The position numbers and the translations under genes are program-made. A stretch of 64,000 nt of DNA from Rhizophagus clarus (Eukaryota > Glomeromycota > Glomeromycetes > Glomerales > Glomeraceae). The notes beneath the pieces were generated by a model, which was given only the letters and a program-made list of their open reading frames with translations, had not been told where the DNA came from and did no database searches. Below are positions 46,780 through 59,763 of the stretch, piece after piece. Position 1 is the first letter of the stretch; each line of letters begins with the position of its first letter. The stretch is taken from assembly GCA_015698045.1 (NCBI GenBank), contig BLAL01000009.1:372001-436000 (forward strand). Reading direction: 5' to 3'.

Positions 46780-48942
46780 ATGTCGGGTCATGAGAGTTCT
46801 TATAGTTTTTCGTGGGTATTTTGTAAATGTTCTGTTAGTTTTTGGTATACTTTTAGTAATAAATGCTTAACCGGTAATGAATGTTCCTTTAGCTTTATAT
46901 TTACCTTTCGTAACACATGTTCCATTATTATTACATTGACCTTTCGTAATATATATTCTTATATTATTAGTTTATCATATACTTTTGTTAATAAACGATG
47001 GTCATATAAAATTTCATGGATTGATAACGAACGGAATTATTATAACATATGTGAGGAAAACGATCAACTTCATAAAGTCTTATTTTTTAAATCATCAGAT
47101 TATGATTTGGATAGATACGAAAGATCAGATTATGATTTAGATAGATACGAAAGATCGGCAAAATATGAGAGTGCAAAGTTAATTTTATGTGAAAAATGTA
47201 ATCAAAAAATTAATAGCATCATATGTTTTGAATGTTATGGTAAAGTAAATGGTAAAGTAAATGATCATGAAAACGAAAAAGAATATCCTATAATGTTTGG
47301 AACGTGCGGAGGCTGTTTTGAAATAATAGAAAACTGCGACGGGTGTTTGACCTGCAAACTTAAAAATGTTTTTATTAATTATATTAATTATTTCTGTGGT
47401 AGAAAATTTAAGAAATGTGATCCTATATTATGTTTAGATTGTAATCGAAATATTGATAGACTTATAATGTGTTTTAATTGTTATAATAGTGAAACTAATT
47501 ATGAAAAAAAATGTCATATGAAATTTGGAAGGTGTAAGGAATGTTGTCGAATAATAAAAGGATACTATGGATGTTTATTTTGTAATCAAATGCGATTTAA
47601 ACGAAAATTTGATAGATGGTATAGTGGTAATACAGAGATTGATGAATTAATACGATATCATCAAATTTCTGCACGTGATCTTAATAATATTTTAGAATGG
47701 ATCCCATATGATAAGTTTACAGATATTAAATATATAGCTGAAGGAGGTTTTGCTAAAGTGTATTCAGCTACTTGGACCGATGGATTTATTATCAATTGGG
47801 ATCAAGAATCTAATAATTGGAAAAGATCCGGAGCATATAAAGTTGCCTTAAAAGTACTAAAAAATTCAAGGGATATGAGTTTAGATTTTATAAATGAGGT
47901 ATAAATATTGTATATTAGAAAATTCAAATTTCTTATTTCATTTTATTTATTTATTTATTTATTCTTATTTTTTTTTTTTTCCTTTATAATTTATAGATTA
48001 AAAATTTGACAAAAATTCCTAATAATTGTGAGGGTATAATAAAATCTTATGGAATCACGCAAGATCCTATTACTTCTAATTATGCATTAGTATTCAAATT
48101 AGAAGATTGTGATTTACGACATTGTCTCAGACAATATTTTAATTCATGTCCAAATAAGAAACAATATATAGAAAACATCTGCTTGGGTCTTAAGAATATT
48201 CATAAATATGGATTAATTCATAAAGATCTTCATTTGGGTAATGTTTTGTGTTCTAATTGGACATCCGCGTACATTAGTGATTTTGGATTTAGTAAACCAG
48301 CAGATGAAAATTCTTTACATACAAATACTATTAATACTTACGGAGTATTACCATATATGGCACCTGAAATATTACGTGGTAAAGAATATACACAAGAATC
48401 TGATGTATATTCATTAGGTATTGTTATAAATGAAATAATTTCTGAAATTCCTCCATTTTATAACCGATCACATGATTATTATCTTGCGATAGATATATGT
48501 CGTGGGTTACGTCCAAATATAAAAAAAGATTTACCAGACGAATTAAAAGAATTAATTCAAAAATGCTGGGATGCAGATCCAAATAACCGACCAACTTCTG
48601 AAGTAGTTTTTAACACAATCAAAAGGATAAAGTGTGCAAAGGAGGCACTGTTATTTGATTTTAATGAATCAGAATTTGATACATACCATCATCCTCAAGC
48701 AATATATACCAGTCGATTCCTTAGTTTTAAAATTTTACCGGAACCTGTAAATTGTTTAAATCAAGAAAAATTTATATCAAGATGTACTGTTACAGGTAAA
48801 TGAAATTAAATATACTATGTTATATATATATGGTGTTTTTATATTGCGTGTTTGCAATTCGCTTATTAAAAATTTTATAACCTTTATAGGAATCAAAAAT
48901 AATTATTCTGAATGTTTGGATTGTGCAATAAGATGTTTTTAA
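46780..48942 (+). CDS. Cys-rich N-terminal protein kinase (TKL-like)
   Basis: Three exons, 46780-47898, 47997-48795 and 48890-48942, give 656 aa. The introns (98 and 94 nt) have GTATAA and GTAAAT donors. Residues 5-80 are Phe/Ser/Ile-rich with TFRN repeats. Residues 137-268 hold two tandem modules of CxxC pairs (CEKC, CFEC, CGGC, CLTC; CLDC, CFNC, CKEC, CLFC), probably zinc-binding. The kinase domain has EGGFAKVY (321-328), VALK with lysine 358, HKDLHLGN (449-455), SDFG (468-470) and MAPE. The C-terminus carries HPQAIYTSR and CLDC. All catalytic residues are present. A 10-residue unit SDYDLDRYER is duplicated exactly in tandem (47095-47154). The short third exon (NNYSECLDCAIRCF) is chosen because it restores the family's CLDC ending. 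Likely a cytosolic signalling kinase; substrates unknown. Confidence 0.9.
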
Positions 48943-50939
48943 TTTTTTAATTTTTTTTTTATAAAGAAAAAAGTATTATTTATTTTTGTATTAGATTGGC
49001 TTTCTGAAATAATGTAACACTAAAAAATTTATGTATAAAAATTATTTTAATTTTCTATTTAATTATTATCGAATTACTGTGATCAGTTAAATACCGAAAA
49101 CAACGAAAACAACCGAAAACAATAGAAAATAACAAAATACTGTTTATTTACATTATAAAAAACGCAATAAAAATTGATTTTGAAACTATCTTTTAAAAAG
49201 AAACGATACTTATTCCCCTTTTATTTATTTTTAAGCACACACTAGGTAAAAAATTTTTTAAACATTTCTTTATTTATTAACTACTGTATTTATAACTTTT
49301 TTTTTAGAGTCTTTAGAACTTAAAGAATACTTCTATCTAAATAGTATCTAAATAAGTATCTTTAAAGAAACACTAACTTTCCCAAGTCCTTTTGCCTAAG
49401 AACAAAAGATCTAAAAAAAAAATTAGTTAATGAGTGAAAAAATAGTTAGAAATGAAAGAAATAGTTAGAAATAATAATATAAAATAAAAAATTATTACCT
49501 TTTACTTGGCAGAAGTTGGTATGAACCTTAGGAATCTTTAGGAATCAGTTTTAGGAATCAGTTTTTAGGAATCGGGTCTTATAAGCTACAACATAAATCA
49601 AAAGATGAACAATAAAAAAACCATTAATAATTGTATAAAATTAAATACCGAACTTCCTTGAATAATTCTGGTCGAATTTATGGTGCCGGCCAGGATTATA
49701 ATTTCAAATGGCCTAAACCCGATATCTCATGACCCTGGAAGTGTTAAATACCGAACAGTCATGTGACTATAAATTAATTCGGGACAAGTTTACCAGAATT
49801 ATCAGTAATTAATAACAAAATAGTTGCTACTTATGGTTGGCTTAATAAAAAATTTCCCTGCTTTAATTTTTCCAGGGGCAGTTAATAATAGTCAATAATC
49901 ATTTCACTGCGAATAGATGTCTAATATATTGTGCTGATCAAACCAGGTTCAGATGCTGCATATAGGATTTTACTATAAAAATTCGCTATATCCAGTGTAA
50001 TTAGTTATAATATCTGCATTAATACTTCTATAGAATATAAATGAATAATCAAATACAAGTGATTACCATGAAATTGACGGTAATTGTTTTAATAGATTTA
50101 CTAGAGATCCTTTTATATCATCAGATAAATAAGAAATAATAATTGCAAATAAATATCTTTTATTATAATAATTAATATTATAACACCGAGGATTTTCCAC
50201 AAAATTGGAATCGCAGTTTCGCACCAAAGTCTATTGACCATTAGACATGAAAAGAGGGATTTGGAATCATCTTGTAGTTCTTCGAATATTAAGAAAATAA
50301 TATCTTTATTGAATTTTGAAAATTATTTTTTATATTGGATTAATATTAAAAGTATCCTTAGATATAACTTTCGTAATATCAAAATATTTTATCTGTTATT
50401 GTAAAATAATTTTAAAAGCAATGAAAACTTATCAGTTTTGTAATGAAACATCGAGGATTAGTTTCACAGCAGTAACATACGCAATCAATATTCTGAACTT
50501 AAATCATGTGAATGTGCGCCAAAATGTCAAATTATCTGTCCGACTGTCATAAATTGACTTCGCATTTTCATCAATATTTGTGTAATGTTTATCTTAGAAA
50601 AAATTTTCGTGTTTTTTTTAAAAAATGTTATAAAGATATGTATTTGGATACTTTAAAAATTTGTATAAATGTTAGAATACGTGAAACTTGAGAAATTTTT
50701 ATAGAAAAGCTAGTCCAATAAAAAATCAATATACATGAACTTCAATATTCACGGAACAATATTGCTTAAGCTTATTTCACTTGTTTCTCTTGACTAAAGT
50801 GTCCAAAATTAAAATTATGACTTGAAGTAAAATGACAAATCGTGTCTTAGTATTATAAAAAAAAACATGAAAATTAATACATTCTCATATCTTAAAACAA
50901 TTTCCATAAACATTTTTCACTGACCTGTTCAATATGACG
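48943..50939. other. Intergenic AT-rich DNA
   Basis: No gene supported. A small run of TTAGGAATCAGTTTT repeats lies at about 49530-49580. Open frames such as 50316-50552 have no domain. Confidence 0.5.
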
Positions 50940-53285
50940 ATTCTACAATCAGGCAGATAATTTGAAATTTTGGCGTATAAGTTTTAATTTTGTAAGAAAT
51001 CTGAAGCAGTATCACAGAAGGATTCTACAGAAGGTTCTTCAGGAGAAGCCGCTAACTCTAAACCCTCTAGCAGAAAGTTTCACATGTAGTAATACACCAA
51101 TCACAGTCGCGAACGAGATAGTTGATATGCCTGTGATTAACCACAGCTGACGCCCAAAATTATGCTGACACTGCAGCCACCTGCTTCAAATACACGTCAT
51201 CACAGAACGTGACACAATTCAACATGTGACTATTGGGAATAAAGTTGTATTGGATAGTCATAAAGACCGCTTGGCTAGTGGCTACCATTGTGATATAGGA
51301 CATACCAGCACCAAAAGGTACTAAACCGTTTAAAAGATTGGAGACAGATATTGGAAATCTTCTTTAAAATCTGACATAAAATATCAATCGGTATGAGTAA
51401 AGATGATCTTGTCACCAATAACACACACTGACTACATTTTATGTAAGTGGTGACAGAAACTAGGTGATGTTCACCTATCAGATCGGAAACAAAGGTAACT
51501 TTACCAGGTTAAAATTATTATACCCGAGACATTCTCCAACCCATGTGGAATATGCTGAGTCTTGCAATCTAATCGATTTCTACAGGGCTAAAGCGTGAGA
51601 ACGATGCTTAAATAAAGCGAAAGATGGGTAGTGACAGTGACAATGATTCTGTACTTCGATTCACAAAACTTCCTTCTCGACGCGTTAGAGAAGTAGGCGA
51701 AGTTCAAATTAGTCTGATTGTAATCACCAGCCCAAACAAAAGAAGAAGGCATCCAATTCCCTAAAAAAAGGACACAAAAGAGGACAAGAAGGCAAAGAAA
51801 CGCAAAGACCAGAACAAATCCAATAACTGTAAAGAGGAAATTTCATCACGGTCTCTGTTTATAGCAGTCTTACAACTCTACTCAAGATGTTAGTTCAGAG
51901 CTTTAATCTATTTGAGAAGGTATTACAGCGCTACTCAAAGTGTTAGTTAAGAGCTTTTAATCTACTTGAGAAGGTATTAAGTTACCCTGCTGTATCCACT
52001 GACCCTTCAAACAAGGACTTATTAATTTTTATTTTTTTAGTGTAGTTAGGATTTTATACATTATTCCGATAAGTTGATAGTTTTTTGAAGTTGTTGCGGC
52101 ACGATCTCCTTTGCTTCGAGTAATGTAAGTGGATGAATGTGTGTTCTAAGAACTATGGGGAAGTTTGTGAATTCCCCTCCCTATTTTTTCCTTCTCCTTT
52201 TCTCCTTTCCCCTTGGTCTTTTTTAGAGGTGGGCCAGTTCTTTTTGATTCTAGTGTAGTTAAGCTTTTGTTAATGTTCTGACCTGTAATTATTTGTAATT
52301 GCTATTTCAGCGCCTCTGAGTTGAACTGAATCATCAGAACCAGATAGTACGTTTAGTTCCTAACTCTACATCCATGACTCTGCGATCGCAGCTTTATACA
52401 ATGAATTAACAGACTCTTTCATAAAGCTACGCAAAGCACTCGAGGACATATCTGCCTCCTTGCACGCTCAATCTTTACTCTGCCATGACCAAGACAAATT
52501 ACATTATGATTTTAGTTTTACAGCTGATTTCATAATGTACGAGACACATTTCTTGACAAGAGTTATAACTTTTTAACTATTGTGATGAATAGTTATTTTT
52601 AATTTTAAAAAAGATTGTATTTGCTCACGATAGATAATATTGATTTGCAAAATTCATAAAATTCATTAATAATTACTATTTCAGATTTTTATTCATAACT
52701 AGCTGAATATGACCAAATAGTATAATTATATATATCATATTCGTTAAGTTATTTGGTCACATAATAACCTATACTAACTATGCACAAGGTTTTTTATTAA
52801 TGGAATGAAACCAAATAACTTGATTATGATTAAATAATTTGACTATAGATCAAATAACTTAACTATGAACACATAACTAAATAATTTACCTATGACTGAA
52901 TTACTAATTAGGTTATTCTGGTCTTATAATAACCTAAGTATAACTAAATAACCTAATTTAATAACCTAGATATGTCGATTTATTGCTCTTTTGTTTATAA
53001 TTATTACCCTCCTAACTTTTAAAGTGACTCCTTTGTATATTACCTGATTTTAGGATAGGAAGACTGATGAATTCTTAGACATGGTACATAAGAAAAGGGT
53101 TGTCAATGAAGAGAAGCTCAACACCAAACTGCAAATTTGTGCCCAGAGACAGAAAGAAAGATTCACCATCAAGCGACCTCTCGTCGTCACCAAAGAACTA
53201 TGAGAACTGGCAGAGTATTTCAGAAACCGGGACATATTTGTCACGATTAATCTATGTAAATACAAATACCCTGACAAATGTCAAG
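50940..53285 (+). other. Decayed, formerly coding region of normal GC
   Basis: Base composition is markedly less AT-rich than on either side and short protein-like stretches occur in several frames. One is 51010-51148 (SNTPITVANEIVDMPVINHS), another about 51625-51720, and a 68-residue open stretch at 52373-52577 begins HDSAIAALYNELTD. A tandem duplication of about 54 bp (GAGAAGGTATTA, two copies) is at 51875-51978. It probably represents fragments of the repeat protein family whose end lies at 53286-53720, but I cannot prove continuity. Confidence 0.3.
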
Positions 53286-53720
53286 GTCAAGTTGGAGCAT
53301 GATGACGAAATTGATTTGTTTAACGTGAGTCAAATTATAGAACAAGGTCTAATTATCAATATGACAGGTGATGAAATTGATAATTCCAGGCTCTGTAAAA
53401 AGTTTATTACATCTGTCTGCTGAAGGGGCAAGAAGAACTTTTGTGTTGTTATTATTCCCTTGAAGTTGAAAACAAAGCCAAAGGCCTTATAGCTGATAGT
53501 AGGATCAAAGATAAAATGGCAAAGTCAATGATTTACAAGAAAATGAAAACATTTTCTACCGAATCAAAGATGCAAATTTACGTAAAAAAAAACTCAGAGG
53601 ACCTTAAATTATTTGGGGAAGAGAAGGTGAAGAGCATTGCTAAGATCAAGCAGATCACATATAGCACAAGTAGTATTTAGATTCAAGATATAATAGATCA
53701 TGTGGCTTCAAAACCACACT
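53286..53720 (+). pseudogene. Fragment of an expanded, uncharacterised Rhizophagus protein family
   Basis: Two open stretches in different frames (to 53423 and 53441-53680) read EQGLIINMTGDEIDNS, then CCYYSLEVENKAKGLIADSR, AKSMIYKKMKTF, LKLFGEEKVKSIAKIKQITY, and after a stop IQDIIDHV. From memory of this lineage, many R. irregularis proteins share a C-terminal pattern of the form CCYYSLEFE...IYxEMK...KLFxxxGxxKIxxxTYSAxxIS...IQxIIDH, of unknown function. This copy has at least one frameshift and one stop and no recognisable N-terminus, so it is a relic. The family call depends on memory and should be checked by a protein search. Confidence 0.5.
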
Positions 53721-56228
53721 TCATATGCATTATGTGATATTTTTAAAGCGGCTATCTTTAACATCAAAAAAAAAAAATGATATTTTATAGGGCTAATTTA
53801 TATCAACTATTACCTAATTTAAATTGATCTGCATTTTTGCAATCATATATGGTCAAGTCTGATAAAAATATTACCCAAATTAAGTGGGTTACCAAGCATT
53901 TTTACAGATAAGATTCAGTCAAACTTATATAAAAAATATAAAAAAGAAATTGGACATGGACTCACTATATCCTATTTGCAATGGAAAACACGGGAATATG
54001 GATTACATGGCTCATGGCTAGTATAGAAATGGAACAGGATATTGTCTTAGCTGTAACTTTCCCTTCAAGCAATAAATTCAAGTTCGTGATCATAGCCACA
54101 TGATGAAAAAAGAGCATTGATATCTGCATCAAGGCAGTAAAAGACATTATTCTGTAGTATAAACTGCAACATGCAATCTTTTTTTATTTACAATTAATAA
54201 AGCAAAGGCGCGATAAGCGCAATATATTTACATGAGAAGAGTGTGAGATTGTGTTTGTATGCTAATATTTATTACGTGAATTGCATCATATAATTTATTC
54301 CCTCATACATTCAAGTTTTTGTGATTTTAATGCCTATTATAATTTTAAGGAGTACCCGTTGATCTGATTTCGTGGTGAAGCATAATAATGTAATTTCCCC
54401 AAAGATTTGTTCCAAAAACTGATCCTTAAACGAACTGTAAATCATATAAAAAAATAAGGTCTTAGTTAGTGAATCCTTTTGTCCGCCTTGTGCGAATTAT
54501 ATCTACCATTATTCATATCAGTAATTAATGAATGAGTTTATTTTCCAAAGAATAAGAGAAAGGTATGATAGATTTGATTCTAAGAAAATGTCACAATGGT
54601 GCTAATCAATTTTTCCAGCTCTACACATGTCCATAAAAATTTCGAACATATTGCTCTTCTTGTTACATATCGTCATATTGATCTTTGCTGAGATTAGCAT
54701 CCTATTATAGGTGTAGTGAAATTAATCTTGTCACATGCCTTAGCATTAATAAAATTCGGCGCAGTACATCAAATAAATAAGCATCTTCACGTGCCAAATT
54801 CTTGATATTTAGCACAGTATTATACTAGAGAAAAAAAATTGAAATATCGTTATTATAACGCATTAAGCAAAAAATTTCTTAAATACGAGGTGAAGTGAAT
54901 TGGAGTAAAAATAAGTCATAATAGTAAGAGTGAATCTGTAATTGTATTGCTTATTTTTTACCTTAGTTACTAAAACCCAATTGATGCTGTGTTTCAAAAT
55001 TACTTAATCTCGGTGAAGTTTTCTTGCAGAACTTATATGGTCCATGTGGTGGGAATTTGATAATTCATTTCAGAAATCTGGTATTTACAGCGGGAGTGTG
55101 AGAATCTAGTAGTTAGCAATAGCGATGGTAATAATACAATTAATTGATCCTGAGCTGATTCTACAGGAAACTGATAAAGAATCTGTACTAGTGCCTGAGC
55201 GATTCTAAATAATTCCAGTATTTTCCAGATACCCAGTAACGAAACACGTGGTATTTTGATCGAAGGTAATATATTGATTCTATGTAGCGTACATGAGAAT
55301 GTGTAGAATTCCACGTATTTTCTGATCCATCTGAAAATTTTCTGATGTTACTTACCTTTTACGATTATCAAAATACCTAGTGGTAGGGAGTCATATAATA
55401 ATACTTGCTAATCATATTATTTTGTTATTTTAACAGGAAATGTTAACTTGAGTTTTCTTGTGCATTAAACTAACTCAATAGTTCTGACTTTCATTAGCAC
55501 ATTCAGCTATTTCTTGTTTTTTTTTGTGCTTGAAACTGAATAGGCCGTCCAAGTGTTATACGTGATGTAAGTATACCAGCCAGACACTTCTCCGCGATAA
55601 AATTGATAATTGACTTGCGACAACATTCCAAGCTGTACTCTCAGCCTCTAGCAACTCACTTGCGTAATATAAGCTTCAGATAATTTTCTTCGTCTTAGAA
55701 AAATAATTATGCGCATTTATTATCATTAATTTTTCATTATCTGTTAGTGGTGTACCAACTGTGCCAAGGAAGAAGGAAGCATACAGTAGTATAATAAAAA
55801 ATTTTAAGCAGCTCAGAGCCTCAGACTAATAAAAATGTGAATTTAGTCTGTTATATTCAGTTATACAAAATTTATCCTTGACCGAATCTAATTATGAGTC
55901 ATCGATTATCAAGATGTATCATAAAAATGTGAATCAAATACTAAATTCGAAAATTTCATTGCAATTGTCACGACATATTTTATTTATTTTCTTTTTTAGT
56001 AATTATATAGAATTTATTTATATTATATTTTATATTTACTTTCTTTTATTAGTAATTATATAGAATTTATTTATATTATATTTTATATTTATTTTCTTTT
56101 ATTAATATTATATAGAATTTCTTTATATGTATATTTAATAACATTGTCCTTAATTTGTAACAATCAATAGTAATTAGTACAATAGTATTCGTCTTCCATT
56201 TTTGATAATCCGCGCAATGGCTTGGTGA
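53721..56228. other. Intergenic AT-rich DNA
   Basis: No gene supported. A short tandem duplication, TTTCTTTTxTTAGTAATTAT followed by ATAGAATTTATTTATATT, occurs two to three times at about 55985-56120. Confidence 0.5.
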
Positions 56229-56454
56229 TAGGGATTGGAATCGATTAATCAAAAATTGATAAAACATAGTAAAATCGATTCTCGAGAATTGATTCTGAAA
56301 AATTTTTTACATATTAGCCGACCTGATTCCAAAGTGATTTCTAATACAGGCCAAGTACTGATTGTTTTTGCTATAATTAGAAACCGATTCGAAGTCAAGC
56401 TGATCATCTATAAAAAAAATACTGAAAAGATTCGATTTTCGATTCCAATTCCTA
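56229..56454. mobile_element. 226-bp hAT-type MITE
   Basis: The ends are TAGGGATTGGAATCGA and the reverse complement TAGGAATTGGAATCGA (one mismatch in 16). The 8-bp target duplication CTTGGTGA is exact (56221-56228 and 56455-56462). The first ten bases of its terminal repeat equal those of the larger hAT relic at 42051, so that family probably mobilised it. An open frame running through it on the plus strand is accidental. Confidence 0.88.
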
Positions 56455-56605
56455 CTTGGTGATAATTTCTTTATTTCATTAATTGATAATCACATTTACC
56501 CATCCGTCATAAATGACACAATTACGATTGTTGATGTGATGCATCGCGAGATTTTGATAAAAAAAAAAGAGATGAAGAATTGTTATAAAAGACAAGGAAA
56601 ATACC

Positions 56606-56911
56606 ATGAACAATAGTAATAGGAACTTAATCGTAAAACCTATCCTTATTGATACTTACAATACTACTATGTCATCGCAAGCAAAAGAAGCAGCACAAAA
56701 AGCGGCAGACGCTACTGTACAAAAGCAGCACGCATATGTAGCAGCTAGAGAAATAGCAAACATCTGTTCTGACTCAAACAGCGTCTCTTCCAACTCTTCT
56801 ACTTCGTCTTCCGCCGTGCCTTCCCTTACCAATACTTACAGCACATCCAGCTCTTCCAGCTATCCTCGTACCGAAAAATGTAAGAATTTACTATTAATTG
56901 TTTTTAGTTAA
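56606..56911 (+). CDS. Hypothetical Ser-rich small protein
   Basis: An open frame of 101 codons; the inner ATG at 56669 (MSSQAKEAAQKAADATVQKQ) gives about 80 residues and may be the true start. The middle is Ala/Lys/Gln-rich and probably helical, the rest a Ser/Thr low-complexity tail. A GTAAGA donor-like site at 56880 follows SYPRTEK; splicing to the CAG at about 56957 would create a stop codon across the junction, so the protein would end there. TATAAAAG lies at 56583. No family is recognised, and the composition is more codon-like than in its surroundings. Confidence 0.35.
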   Translation: MNNSNRNLIVKPILIDTYNTTMSSQAKEAAQKAADATVQKQHAYVAAREIANICSDSNSVSSNSSTSSSAVPSLTNTYSTSSSSSYPRTEKCKNLLLIVFS

Positions 56912-57974
56912 TAAGTTACTCACTTCCTTGCTTATCAATAAATGATCATTATGTCAGGACTTATTCGTTATGATAAAGGGCATTAAAATAATCGCATATA
57001 TATTTCCGTTCTGTGTCTTATTGCTTTCGTATTATTTAAAAATCATATTATAGCAAAATTATAATGTTACTCATGTCTAGACTTTTTTTATCAATAATTT
57101 ATAACTATTTATGTTCTTTTTAACAAATGTTATGCCTTTTTGTAAACGTATATAATATATTAATAAAGCACTTCACATCGTGCTTATCTGTTATTCTTTA
57201 AATGAATTAATAAGATTATATGTATTCGTTGCTAATAATAAGAACTGCACATAAATTACATATGCCAACCAAAAAGTTGGCATGCAAAATTTGCAAACCA
57301 TCAATATTATGTGTACAAATTACATTACTGATAAACTCCCAATAAGACGTTTAGTAAATAAGGCATGTCAAAAAGCTTTGCATCATTCCCGCAAGCCTAT
57401 TCTTCCAAACAGATTTCTGACGTGAACGAATTGATATTCATGAGAGCTCAATGCAAACTATGTATCAGAGAAACTGCGCCCCAAAGTTTGCCAAAGTGTC
57501 CTACGTCCTTAACGTTACAGGCAAAGGGACTTAGACAAATAATATTATTTTTAATCATGAGAAAGAGATAAATAATTGGGTTAAAAACGAGCTAATCGTC
57601 TTAAAACAGCATATTGCTTAAATATAATAATGAAACATTTGGCTAATTCATGCAAGATCTGGAGGAACGAATTAAAGCTAATCAACTGTGCCATGAGATT
57701 ATAAAATAAAGGTGCAAGTGCAGGAGATGGAAAAAGTCCTTGGTATACAAATACACGTGTATACTAAATTTTTAAATTTAAAATGATTTTGTCCCAGCTC
57801 GAGATCGAACTGAAGACCTCGTGCGTGAAACTAACATAATTTTCCTAGAATAATTGTATTTTTTTGGCCAATTTCTAGGCGAAAAGTTTTCAGAATACCC
57901 AAATTTTTAGGACGCAAAAGAACTCACCCAGAATTTTTGGAATTACTTTTTCCAATAATACTTACTTTTTACAA
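56912..57974. other. Intergenic DNA with a possible SINE remnant
   Basis: No firm gene. An open frame at 57365-57571 has no recognisable domain. The segment 57780-57835 is listed separately. Confidence 0.4.
57780..57835 (-). mobile_element. Possible tRNA-derived SINE remnant (B-box part)
   Basis: Read on the minus strand the segment gives CACGCACGAGGTCTTCAG, then TTCGATCTCGAGCTGGGA and an A-rich tail. This resembles the anticodon-to-T-arm half of a tRNA or tRNA-derived SINE (B-box like GTTCGATCTC). No A box or acceptor stem can be completed, so it is not an intact tRNA gene. Confidence 0.3.
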
Positions 57975-58905
57975 GAAACTAATAATTGGAAAAGATTCAG
58001 AACATATAAATTTGCTTAAAAATACTAAAAAATTCAAGGGATATGAGTTTAAATTTTATAAATGAGGTATAAAATATGCTAAAATAAATTTATTTCATTT
58101 TATTTATTTATTTATATTCTTTTATTTTCTTATAATTTATAGATTAAAAATTTGACAAAAATTCCAAATAATAGATTGTGAGAGTATAATAAAATTTTAT
58201 AGAATAACACAAGATCCTGATACTTCTAATCATGCATTAGTATTCTAGTTAGAAGATCGATTGTGATTTACGATATTGTCTCAATCAATATTTTAATTCA
58301 TGTCCAAATAAGAAACAATTTATAGAATGCATTTGTTTAGGTTTTAAGAACATCCATAAATATGAATTTCTGAAATTCCTCCATTTTATAATCGATCACA
58401 TGATTATAATCTTGTTAGATACCGTGACTACCGTGTCATGAACAATGTCCAAAAATAAAGATGATTTACCAGACGAATTAAAAGAATTAATTCAAAAAAT
58501 GTTGGATGCAAATCCAGATAACCGTCAACTTCTGAATTTGTTTTTAACGCAATTAATGGGATAAAGTGTGAAAAAGAGGTACAGTTATTTGGTTTTAATG
58601 AACCAACATCGCTAACAGAATTTGATACATATCATCATCCTCAGGCACCTCAAGCAATATACACCAGTCGACTCCTTAATTTTAAAAATTTACCTGAACC
58701 TGTAAATTGTTTAAATCAAGAATATTTATAATCAAGATATACTGCTATGCAAGTACAAACAGGTAAATTAAGTGAAATATTATACTATGCTATATATAGT
58801 GTTTTTATATATGTATATAAAATTTTTAATAAGCGAATTATTGCATAATCTTTATAGAAATCAATATACTGAATGTTTTGATTGTGCAATAAAACATTTA
58901 AAATT
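57975..58905 (+). pseudogene. Truncated protein kinase pseudogene
   Basis: The fragment begins inside exon 1 of the family represented at 46780 (AATTGGAAAAGATTCAGAAC), keeps the first intron (58069-58142) and the second intron, and ends with the CFDC exon near 58895. The catalytic part is gone: the sequence jumps from the equivalent of NIHKY directly to EISEIPPFYNRSHDY, removing about 230 nt with the HKD loop, DFG and APE. Several frameshifts also occur. The 5' half of the gene, including the Cys-rich modules, is absent. It lies between the two larger family members and probably derives from the same tandem expansion. Confidence 0.85.
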
Positions 58906-59763
58906 TTTTTTTTTTTAGAAAAAAAAATATTATTATTTATTTTGTAATGGATTGGCTTTCTGCAATACTATAATACTAGAAGTTTATGCATAAAAAAAAT
59001 TTAGTTTTTTTATATAATTCATATCGTTTACTAATACTAAATACTAATTTGATATTATTTCTTGAATATCTGGCTGATACAGAGGAAAATAAAAAAGTTT
59101 GTTTACTATTATTAGTGATTTTAGCAATGAAAATATAATTTAGGTTGCTAATTTTCTTAAAAAATTTATCAATATTATCATGGGCAAATGCAAGCTTAAT
59201 TAAAATTTAAAAATAATCATTCATCTAAATTATACATTAGTTAATAAAGTTAAAAAATCAATATAGTCCTAATTTGGTAATTCACAAAGTTCATTTATTT
59301 CTATGTGCTGAATCATTTACTTAATACAATAGAAGTCTAGACTTTTATTCATAACCTGCTAAAGAAAAATTATTGTCCGATTTTTATCTATTCTTTTTTT
59401 CATTCAGACTGTCAGACATAAACTACACTTATTTTGAAAATGATGATTAGAAAAGATAATGAAAGTCTTTCAACGATTTCAAAAGAATCCATCATTATGG
59501 CCTCAGAATTCAAAAAAGGAAATCACAACAAAATGTGCAATGTTGAAATTTCCTTTTTTGGATCCCGACAGCATGTATAATTTACGGATGTTGGATAGTT
59601 GTTGGACTCCGTGATCAACGGTAAAATTGAGATAAAACGTAAAAATAAAACGTTATTTATAGATAGGGTTTTTGTGCTAAATAAAACGGTACAATCAAAA
59701 CTTTTAATACTTTTGCGAATACCTTTAAACTTATAAACGATAACACTCAGACAAATTTTACAA
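58906..59763. other. Intergenic DNA upstream of the kinase paralogue
   Basis: No gene seen. Confidence 0.5.

Noticed and set aside
56235-56462. 75-codon open frame
   Set aside because: It coincides almost exactly with the 226-bp MITE and its target duplication.
57780-57850. Candidate tRNA gene
   Set aside because: Only a B-box-like half is present; acceptor stem and D-arm cannot be formed, so it is kept only as a possible SINE remnant.
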